Assembly: GCF_902459465.1 (NCBI RefSeq)
Contig: NC_047066.1
Coordinates: forward strand, 21,393,047-21,457,046
DNA from: Asterias rubens
Lineage: Eukaryota > Echinodermata > Asteroidea > Forcipulatida > Asteriidae
Length of the DNA: 64,000 nucleotides
Direction: 5' to 3'
Shown: positions 45,639 through 57,600 of the stretch, one piece after another
Layout of the letters: each line of letters starts with the position of its first letter
Position numbering within the stretch: position 1 is the first letter of the stretch
Translations under genes and position numbers: made by a program
The notes under the pieces: generated by a model
The model's database searches: none
Seen by the model: the letters and a program-made list of their open reading frames with translations, nothing else
What the model was told of the DNA's origin: nothing

Positions 45639-48600
45639 CTGCAAACAAATACAAAAACAAAATATTCATTTGTTATTTTGAATTGAAACCTACAAAACGT
45701 TTACAATGAAAAACTTTCATGAAATGGTGAAGCAAAAGCCTAACTCAACACCCTTGCTCTGGTGTGAAGACAAGGACTCTCAGAAAAACAAAAAAGATAA
45801 ACTATACACAGTCAAGAACCCCATGGAGAGAAGACAAGGAAGGAAGTTTCAGTTTTAGATGTTGGAGGAAACCCCAGAGAATTATTCCAGGGAAAAACCC
45901 ATGCAGTCAGATTGTAACTGAAAACCAAATCAACATATAGTGCCCCTGGTATGATTCGAATCGGGTCTTAAAGCAGGAAGTACATGTAGAGGAAAGATAC
46001 CACTAGGCCGACCAGACAACCTGACCACATTCCCATGTATAAAACACATCTAGTTCACTAGTTCGCAGTACAGCAGAACCAAACAAAACATGCTGTTGGG
46101 TTTTGATGGGTGGGGAGGGTTAGGTTTAAAGATTCAAACAGTGATTTCCTGATCCCATGTTTGAAAGCACATCTAGTTCACTAGTTCGCAGTACAGCAGA
46201 ACCAAACAAAACATGCTGTTGGGTTTTGATGGGTGGGGAGGGTTAGGTTTAAAGATTCAAACAGTGATTTCCTGATCCCATGTTTGAAAGCACATCTAGT
46301 TCACTAGTTCGCAGTACAGCAGAACCAAACAAAACATGCTGTTGGGTTTTGATGGGTGGGGAGGGTTAGGTTTAAAGATTCAAACAGTGATTTCCTGATC
46401 CCATGTTTGAAAGCACATCTAGTTCACTAGTTCGCAGTACAGCAGAACCAAACAAAACATGCTGTTGGGTTTTGATGGGTGGGGAGGGTTAGGTTTAAAG
46501 ATTCAAACAGTGATTTCCTGATCCCATGTTTGAAAGCACATCTAGTTCACTAGTTCGCAGTACAGCAGAACCAAACAAAACATGCTGTTGGGTTTTGATG
46601 GGTGGGGAGGGTTAGGTTTAAAGATTCAAACAGTGATTTCCTGATCCCATGTTTGAAAGCACATCCAGTTCACTAGTCCGCAGTATAACAGAACCTAATA
46701 AATCATGCTGTTTGATTTTGATGGGTTGGGGAGGGTAAGGGCTAAAGAGTCAAACAAAGCAATGCTCACCGTCGCTGACGAAACTCCTGGCTGCATCTTC
46801 AGCTCAATCAGAACCCAGATATTATTGGGCAACTTCAGTGACTGGTACAGCATGTCTTGGCCATCCAAGTGCCGTCTTGCTACAGTGAAGATGTTGTTGG
46901 TTTGTAATTTCTGCACCACTTCATCTGTTGAAATAAAGAACAGCAAATTTTACATCCCCTATACAATAATGGTAAACAGACCGTACAGTGAGAGCATGCC
47001 GAGTGCCTAAGCTTTTTGTAAAGTAGCCCACTAGGCTAGTAAACTGTGCGCTTTAAATGCCCCCAGGATATTTTCAGTGGCACAGATTTGAAAAATGTAC
47101 TATCATAAATGTATCTTTCTGATGTTATATTGGTAGCGATCACAACCACTTGAATAAATGATTCATGAAAACTATCCAAACAGGCCTGGAATTACACACA
47201 GGCCATGGAAGTCATGCCTCTGTTGCCCCTGGTCTTTTCCTTGGCACCTTTCAGAAATGTTCCCGTTGACTTTAAGATTTTCCAATGGAAGTACCCTTTG
47301 CAAAATGAAAGTGGCCTTGCCCATTCAACATAGTCAAAGATGAATTTCCAGGCCTGTCCAAACCATATTTCTTCAAAAATCCTTTCTCAAAGTAGATTCA
47401 ATAGCTACACTGCTTCTCACCCCCAAAATTGTTCAAGATCAATAATTGTTGGTGTGTTTAACCATCTCTGGCCCTACCTTTAGTATATTGCAGTCAAAAT
47501 TAACATAAATAAAACGAAATGTCACAAAGACCTAAATCTTACCAGCAGTCATTGGTACTTCAATTGGAAACTGGACTTCATTCGCTGCAGGTAGCTTCTG
47601 CCACTCCGTCAGAAAATCACGCTTTTCTGCAATAAGAGGAGACAATAATACAACGATTAATCCCTCAAGCGAATGTTTTTTTAAATTTTGTTATGCAAGT
47701 CGCCAGACACACAAGGCTTGAAGGCCACTTCAAGGTTTGGGCCACAATTATTTGTTTCCAGAGGCCGTTGCCACCTACGCCTAGGGCTGAAACAGGGTTG
47801 CCCCTTTTACAGTCTATACGGATGTAGGCTTGGGTATCATCAATCCGAAGCCTGGCCGGCAGAACAGAACGCACTACCTCCACAATTTTATGTAGCAAGT
47901 GTCAAGACCGGGATTGGAACCCACACTCTCTGCTGATCAAACACCAGAGCCTGAATCCGGTGCTCTTAACCGCTCTTGAAGTCAGAGCACATACTAGTCA
48001 TGATCACTGATCTTTACTAGGTTGGAGAGCTAGTCTCTCTACAAGGAGCTCTAACGTCTATAAGAAACAAAGTACACTGACTTCACCAATCTTGAGATTT
48101 ATAACACAAAGGTTTGCACGCTAGAAGGTTAAGAATCAAAGAAGAGGGAAAAGAAATACAGTTTGCTACCAAAGGTTCTGGGTTTAGAATCAAAGGTGAA
48201 TATATAAATCAAAACAACAGGAAAGAAATCAATGACATTATTAGCTGTGAGAAACATGCACCGCACAGCAATGTTGTGAGTAGGGCTCCCTGTATTGGTT
48301 GCGAGTAGGGCTCCCTCTGTTGGTTATGACTAGAGCTCTCTATGTGTTACACGTAGGAGTAGGGCTCCCTCTATGGGTTGTTAAACCCTCATATTAAAGC
48401 ATACTCAAAGGTGCCACAAAATATCACATGTGCTGCACACAATGTTGCAGTGACCCAATGCCACATATTCATGTCATTGGATTTGTATGCATAGTTGATC
48501 AGTGCCACAAATTGCCACGAGAGAAAGTGACCAAGGTTGATAGTTATTCTTATCTCAACCAACAGCGGCCCAAGTTCCATTGCAACTGAGCATAGCTGGT

Positions 48601-51600
48601 GGCTTCTCCAGTTAACCATAGCATTTTGCACAGCTCTTATCTACAATGTATACATGAGCATGCGTGTGCCTAAAAAAAAACACTATTGTGGCATAGGAAA
48701 CACACTAATAGTAGGAAGGTTAATGAGTTGTGGTTGTCTCTGACGACGAACATGTTTAACTAAATAATGAATCTCTAAAAAGCCACAGAAACCACCTGAA
48801 TTTCAGCATAAGAAAATGCAAACTTTGATGTTTGGTGTCCCCTTCATTGCCCCATGATAAGTGCCAAGGCCAAAAGGTGTGAGCCCCTTTAAGAATGACT
48901 ATAGAAATCATATTGGGATGTACATTACAATGGAGGAATCATTTAGGAAGCTTTAAAGGGGCACAGAGGTGTTTGTTTTACCTCCATTGGTGATCGTTCT
49001 TACCTTCTGTTAAGATAAAATGCAAGCAGCAGCCAAAGGAAAATAAAGTTTTTTTTTAATAACATGGATCATCTGAAAATGTGCACAGGGATTTTGACAG
49101 CAAAACAAAAACACAATGTGTACAGATGGGGATTAAAGGGCAGGATTAAGCAAGAACGAGCTGAGGATTAAGGAAGTAAAAACTAAAGGGAATATGAGCT
49201 GAAGTTTGATTTTTAAAAAGCTACAAAGGAAATTCAACACACACATTTTAAGTTGCATATTGCTTAAATTAAAACACCATTGCGTTAAAGGCAGTGGACA
49301 CTATTGGTAATTGTCAAAGACTAGCCTTCACAGTTGGTGTATCTCAACATATGCATAAAATAACAAACCTGTGAAAATTTGAGCTCAATCGGTCATCAAA
49401 GTTGCGAGATAATAATGAAACAAGAAAACACCCTTGTCACAAGAAGTTGTGTGCGTTTAGATGGTTGATTTCAAGACCGCAAGTTCTAAACTTGAGGTCT
49501 CGAAATCAAATTCGTGGAAAATTACTTCTTTCTCGAAAACTATGGCACTTCAGAGGGAGCCGTTTCTCACAATGTTTTATACCATCAACCTCTCCCCATT
49601 ACTCGTCACCAAGAAAGGTTTTATGCAAATAAATATTTTGAGTAACTACCAATAGCGTCCACTGCATTTAATACATAATCAGTACATTGTCATGATAGTT
49701 CAGGAGTTCACAGTGTAATTAAGAAACAAAATAATTAACAGTAAAACAGTAGTTGCACTTCTTAAGAAAGATCTGAAGGCATGTTTGACCATCACATCCA
49801 TGAGGGAGTACAGGGAATCACGACTCATATAATTTGTTGATTTTGGAGGATTTAGGCAGTAGACAAACACAACTCAATGGGAGACTTTCTGGTACGATAG
49901 AGGGCAGCAGACTTACCGGGTAAATCCATTGTTCTCAGAATTATGCGCATGTTCAGAACTACGTAAACAATGGAAATTTACCCGGTATGTCTGCTGCCAT
50001 CTAGCGTTGGAAAGTCTCCTATTCAGTTGATTTGGGGAGAATTCAGTAAGGATTGCCCCCCCCCAAAAAAAAAGGCTATTACTGGGTTAAGCATTCCAGT
50101 TATATCAAGTTTGAACAATTTGGTGCCAAGTGATATAGGAGAAGAGTATATTGTACGATTAGGCCACACTTTAACCAACGTATTCATCAGGGAGATTTGT
50201 ACAATAATAAGGAAGATAACAATTACACTCAACATAGGATGGACAAAGTTTTGTGAATCTGGATGAGTTTCAAGTTGGTTCATCGGAACAAGGAAAGATT
50301 TGTGTATTTTAAGAGGACTTTCTGCAGAACCAGGGAAACTCAGCAGCTCTGAGTTTGTAAGATTAAAATGATTGATTTCATGTTTTATTCAAAAAGGAAT
50401 ATAACCCATCACCCTGGGAAAGGGTTACAACAACATACTATAATATCTTCAACATACTATAATATCTTCAACATACTATAATATCTTCAACATACTATAA
50501 TATCTTCAACATACTATAATATCTTCAACATACTATAATATCTTCAAGTATGCGCTAATCCTCCAATCAGATTTGCAGAATGGAGTGGTGATATCAACCT
50601 GTATTGCACGGCTAATATTAAGCTACCTGCGTCTTGTGTGATCTATTTCACGCGTCAACTTTACTTAAAGATAAATACGTTATCACACGCACGCTCGTGG
50701 AAATACAGACAAAAATAGCGCTTCTGCATCCCATATCCAACTAGGCCTTCGGCCTCGATAGATATGTGACGCAGAAGCGTTATATTTTTCCGTATTCCAC
50801 TGGCGCTTGTGTGATAACTTATATTATGGCAATATTAGTTGGTTTGAAATTGTAGTGATATTTTAATGAATTTGCACTAAGTACATGTAGTTTGATTCAC
50901 TCACCCATTTCGCCAGTCTCTAGGAACAGTGCATTGATGGAAGCTAGAGCACTGAAATACATGACATCAATGTTGTTTTTGACTGCAACCTGAAGGCTTG
51001 CAATGGGCTCCATACGCTGTACAGGGCCGTTGGAATTCAGTGGTAACGTCACATCTAAAGATTGGTTCATGTTGAGTGGACTCGGAACGTTCAATGGTTG
51101 AGCTGGCACTAAACCAAAGCTGCAAATGTAGAAATAATGGTTATAACAAAGTCTATTGTGTGAGATACATTTAAGGTTTTTACAAAATCAAGAATTTTTA
51201 ATAGCCATTGGACACTTTCTGAACAGAACAAAAATTTAAAGTTCACAGTTTTACAAATAACTTACAGGGTTTACAGAAGGTAGTTGTGAAAAACTTCCCT
51301 TGAAATATTATTCCATGAAATGCTTTACATTTTGAGAAAACATTAAAACAATTATCAATTCTCGATATCGAGAATAACTGATTTATTTTAAACACATGTC
51401 ATGACATGGCGAAACAAGGGTGGGTTTTCGCATTATTTTCTCCCGACTCAGTTGACCGATTGAGCCTAACTTTTCACAGGTTAAGTCTTTAAAATATAAA
51501 AAAATGTGATACACGAAGTGTGGGCCCTTGGACAATACTGTTTCCCGAGGTTGTGCGATTGCTTTAAATCGCCTTGTCTCCTCAGATTCAAAGCTATTAC

Positions 51601-54600
51601 CTAATTGAGATACAACACATTTGCTTGATGCCTCTTGTGCAAAGTTAGTATTGTTTTAATGATGGAAATCAATTTTTTTTTATACTGATTTGGCTCACCC
51701 TGGGTAGATAAAGAAAATAAATAAGGTTCTATGCCGTTACAAAATTGTGACAATGTGTTTGCTTGTTCTCTTGTTCTAGTGACGATGAAAATACAAAGTC
51801 AAGACTAAAAGTTTTTGCAAAGTATCTCTTGTGCGAGATCAATACAATCACAACATCACAACATCACAACATCACAACATCACAACATCAAGATACAACG
51901 CTGTTGCACTTTAATGCAGTAATATTAACTATTTCTCACCTGTTCTTATTGAGCTGTATTGCAAACTGACTCATCTGTTGCATGGCTTTATTGGTTAATG
52001 TCATGTCCATGCAGAGTTGACCTTGCCGGCGACTGAACGTCCCCTTGATCTCTAGACCCTTGCCTTTAGAGGCTGCAAGCCATTCCTGAATGAAGATAAT
52101 TACATGGTATGTCAAACTTGTGTATTGTACAATTTGCTGCTTCAGAAAATACAAAATATTTATTTGATTTGGGATTGAGCAAAACAAAAATGATTAGCAC
52201 AGCGATTTTAGATAACTCAGGTGGTTGAGCGCTCAGTTGATACAGTGTGGGCACGTTGATCCGAAGGTCGTTGGTTCAAAACTGTTTCTTTGGTCAACCC
52301 AAAAATTATTTCAAATCTACCTGTTGAGTTTCCCTTGTGGGTTTTTATTCAAAATATTTTTTTTTTTGACAAATAAAAGCAACAAGTTTTGACAACGAAA
52401 TCACGGAAAACCACTTACTGTTTTTGGTTCGACGTACATGCCTGGTACCAGACCAGGTCCCGCAGCCAGACTGAAGATATCTCCTAGGGCACCCATTGTG
52501 CCCATGCTACCACCACCACCCATCATTGGTTGTTGTTGTGGTACTGGTTGACCCATGGCTGGACCTCCGATCTGTTGCACAAAAAACAAAGTACACTTAC
52601 AACATAAGCAACCTCAACTCTGGAAATTTATGTCAAATTGAATAATATTTATTTATTTATAAAAACAAAAGTATTTAGCGCATTATCTAATAACATTTTT
52701 CAAAACAAATACACTTACAACATATGCAAACCTCAACTCAAGAAGTTTGTGCACTAACTTATCTAAACTGCTTGTCCACAACACCCTATACTTGACAACT
52801 TATTCTTGACAAAATGGAGTTCTTCATGTTTCCTTTTTAAACAAAACATTTGTTCCTGTGACCTTCTATACAGAAGAAAAGGACAGGACAGGCTTTTGAT
52901 AGAGAAACTTACCAGGCTATCTAGACCTCCTCCGATTAAGTCCAGGCTACCACCACCCATCATGGGTTGTGCTGTCATGGCAGACATAGGAGGTGTAGGA
53001 GCAGGGGGACCCAAGTCCATACCAAGTAGATCCCCAATGAGATCACTTTGGTGGATAGGCTGGGCCTCCGGAATGATTGTGGTGGCTGGCGTGGCTGGCA
53101 TTGCTGCAGCAGTCTCACTCTCAGGGGATGTGGAACCAGACCTAAGGTCAAAACGGCAAATTTATTTATTTCAAACAGTCAAACAACTTGATATACTGTG
53201 GAAATCTCACCCCCCCCCAAAAAAAAAAAAAAAAAAAAACCTAGCAGTTTCTTGGTGCAATTAAATTGGACCAACTTTCAGAGTTTGTGTTGAAAGGGTT
53301 GATTAAATCTGCTCCATTCAAAGTGCATTTGTATTGGTAACAACGACCAAATGAACTTGTGAACAAAATAAAGTTTGGGAAGGACCAAGGTGCTTTCTTC
53401 GTGAGGGCTAGTCAAAATCCACCAGCCTGTGCCAGACTCGACACTTCTTAATTTAAAAATACCAACCCAAATTACTTAGACCAATTACTACGTGCAGGCA
53501 AGTCAGTACAAAGATATAGGAGAATGTTTTCTTTCTGGTACCTACAAAAAAAGGTAACTTCTTGATTTGAAAAAAGCACTTGTTTCTGTCAGTAACTGCT
53601 TGATATAACAACATTGTACGAGAATTGAAAGAGGAAGACCCTGGTGAGACTTACCCTGGTGTTCGTGTTGGTAGAACTCTTCTTGTTGCATTGCGACCCT
53701 CCACGAATGCACTCGGTGGTTTGTGGTAGACAGAGGCCAGGCTACCAATGTAACATATGAGTTCATCCAGCAAGGTTGGCTCAATGAGATCTGTCTCCTC
53801 TGAGATAAGAGGTTTGTTGGCGAGGACGACATCCTTAGCAGCCGCTGGGTCTGTTGAGAGAAGGCGCCAGTAGATGTAGCCACGGTCTCGGAGATCAGGG
53901 TTGTCGCTGTCCTGTAAACAAATAGATAGATAATTAATCATCTTTACATGTTTAAGTATAGAATTTTCTAAGCTACACAACAAATAAATTTTGATGTCAC
54001 ATATATGTCACCATGTTAAATGGAAATATTAAATCAGAACCCTGCTTTTGCAGATACTTTTGTATATGGAACAAACATACTGAACACGAATGCTTTGAAA
54101 TTTAATTCCATTTTTTTTTACAAAATTTTGCCTAAATTAAAGTCAAACCAAACATTAATCCTACTTAAAGATGAAACTATAATCCCACTGCTGCACCCAC
54201 TTTTGCTCAAAGGTTCGTGAATTACATCAGTTTGTTTCCCCACGTACTATCACATTCTAAGAAGACCTTGAAATCCCCCTTTTGCACCCACCTGTGTCGC
54301 AAGACTCAACACCTGTTGTACCAACTCCTGAGTATCTGTTGGACGTTTGAGGAACAGCTTAACAATGGCAGTCAAGAGCTGAAGCTGCACCTGTGTGTTC
54401 TCATCATGGAACCCTTCCAGGAAACTCTCCAGGAGCTCATCAGCGTTGTCAATTCGCTCAGCGTATTCTCCGATAATCCAAATCATGGAAGCTCTAGAAA
54501 TTCCAACAGCACAGGTTTAATTGTTTGAAAGACTACACCCTGAAAACCAAATAGCTTTTTATCCCCAAGATTCTTTTTAGGAACCAATGCACACATTTTG

Positions 54601-57600
54601 ACAGGCCTCTACTTAACCCGTGGAACCCACTGCAATGCAGTGAAGCCCTGTGTTTTTGCAAGGTTTTCAGGACTTTACATTTTCTTTTATAGAAGTGCAC
54701 CTTACCAGAGGAAAACTGTTGTTCCCCTTCAAGACTGAAGTTGAAGGCCTGTTTTGAAGTTTCAATCTTCTAATTAAAAAAAAAACTAAACAAACCCAAA
54801 AGTTTCTAAATAGGCTTAATGCTTGATTGAATAACATGTACAGAAACTAACCATCTAAGACAATTTATTCCATATCTCCATAGGTCAAACACTTCTTGTC
54901 AAGTTACAAATGGCATATCCGTCTTACCGAGCCTCAGGTTCATCTAAAGTGTCCAGGTTCTCACACAATGTTGCGATAATACTCTCATATTTATTGGGGT
55001 ACTTGCGGAAGATGTCCTTGATCACAACAATGGCTTCCTGGACCACATAATTGACCTTTGTCTGGATGAGGTCAAGGAGAGTGCTCACACACCGCTCAGC
55101 AGATTGCTGCAGTAGAAAAAACAAGTTATCGTTGCGTAAGTGCACAACAACCACGTATTTCCTTAATCAGAATTTACATTACGTAAGTTTGAGAGTGTTA
55201 AAAGGTTGTACCTCGCTTAAAATAACCCAGATGTTCACACAAAAGCAGTAGGCACTGAGATACAATGATATTGCGTGAAATATTTTTGTGAAAGACATGA
55301 CGTTGTTGTACAATCGAGATACAAAGTTGTTGCACAGACGCAACATTACGGAAGTTCGAGAAACAACCGCCTTAAACACTTCCTCAACAACCGTCTCCCA
55401 CATCCCAATAAGTACAAACAACTACTTAAATCTTTCGCATTTTATTTAATATAACAATTGTGGAATATACAATTCTATCATTGCACTCTCCAGCCAAACT
55501 GTTTCAAAACACCACAGGATACTGTGAGTCCGCTGTACACAAGTACAGAACTTTCACTGAACTCGGGAAAGTACCGCGTATACAATGCTTACACACATCA
55601 GTGTAAGGGTAAATACAAATAATATAAGTCACAAGTTTTTCACATGATACCAGCCATATAAACTCATGAAACCCATGTACCCAATGCTAGCCTAAAAAGT
55701 ATGTGGTACTGTGTGTAGAAGGGTGCACAGTAAACTTGGGCAATATCACGATATTATCGAATATCGCGATACTAATTTGGAAACGATTTCGATATCGGAT
55801 CGATTTGGTTTAATCAAAATATCGATATATCGCGATATCGATTAAGTATCGCGATATCGATTAAGTATCGCGATACCGCGATGTATTTGCTAGCTGAGAC
55901 ATCGTGCACCCCATAGGTTTGGAGTAAAACCAGAAGAATAGGTCATTAGAACACCTCTCTTATGCTTTTCACTGGGAGTTTGAAGACTGATGATGTCAAA
56001 CTTAATTAATCGCGATTATATCGAATATCGCGATATATTGTCGGCGATATATCGTGAATAAAATAAATCAATATCGCCCAAGCTTAATACAAAGTGTGCT
56101 CTAACTCACCTCAACTTTGATGGCACAACGTCCGATAGCTCGTACTGACTTGCGGACAAAGTCAACGTCAACCTCTGTAGCATACTCCTTGAGCTCAGCC
56201 AGGACCTGGGCGATGTTAGCCTGGGAAGCCAGACGGATCATGATGTCCAGCTTCTCAAGCTTAACATAGATGGGATCGTTGTACTTGACGAAGAACACTT
56301 TCATTTCATGCTTCAGGATCTCTGCCCTGTTTGGATGAACAAGAAACAAAATGAAGACAAAAACAAAAACATGAAGAGGTGTGTGAGTTTTGAGGCATTG
56401 CATATTGAAGTATTGGTGTATATTCGCTTTGCACCCTCCAACCACAGTTCTCCTTTCAGAGAACTAAACAGAGCAGTTACTGACTCTACCCTAAAACCTC
56501 TGAATCCTAAATAGACCAACATGTCTCACACTCTTCAGTCTCCCAACGATTACTAGAGAAAGCTAGTCGAAATGTTGAGACATATTAGGAATTTGCTCTG
56601 CGTCAGTGAAGTTAACAATGGAAGTCCCCTTGATACACCAAGCGAAAATAGTGGCCCTGTCCGAATTTCTAAATAGTGGCCCTGGCCGATTTCCTACCAG
56701 GCCCAGGTGGCAAGTTCTTTTCAAAACTTAAGTAGTCTGAAGTAGAATTCTGAAATCTACAGACTAGCAAGACTAGTTTCTGAAAGACACTAACCTCTTC
56801 TGTACAATCAGATTGATGTTTCTGAGGGCTACATACTGCACTTCAGGCTCAGCAGAGAGTAGGGTAACAAGAGGGGGAGCTAGCTTCCTGGTTAGGGTGG
56901 TCAGGTACTCCCCATCAACTGGCATCATCTCCATGAACTTCATCAGGACCTATTGAGGTAACAATACGGTAGTTTATGATTCAATGCTAAAATAATAATA
57001 ATAGCTACTGGCTTACAAGTAACTAATTGTTTATAACACAAACAACAGCACATTTAGCGTCAACAACAGGATGAATGAATAGGAAACTAGAAGAAATGTT
57101 CAGTTGTAGACGCTGGAGGAAAACTATAAGAAGAAATTTTTCATGCCGAAAAACTCCTCATATCGAAATGTTGTTGAATCACTCTCTCCAATACAACATT
57201 CCTTTAATAGAAGGGAATAGTTTATTAAAAATCTTATACATTATCAACAGCTGCAGAGCTTCTTAACAAGTCAGTTTGTATGGTTATTCATTCTTGGAGT
57301 AATTACAAAAGGTATACCCTCCTTTTAACAATGTACAGTTTGGGTTAAATAAGATACCAAGCCTGATATTCTTGGACTAACATGACTAAGGCAATGGGGG
57401 AATTGCCTCCATGCGCATTGCCTTGGTTCCTTTTTAAAATAGAAATGTCCTTCACAGCAGTGCCCTTCAATAGGAACTTTAGTTAGCAGGCCAGATACTT
57501 CACGGAGGCAACGAAGGCGATTGCCTCCGTGTCCCCTGGTCATTGCCTTGGTGCCCTTAAAATGCTCCAATACAAATTTGCAATTTCATCATAGGGTGCC

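Noticed and set aside
52806-53264. Plus-strand 152-codon ORF
   Set aside because: Antisense shadow of beta-adaptin exon 11.
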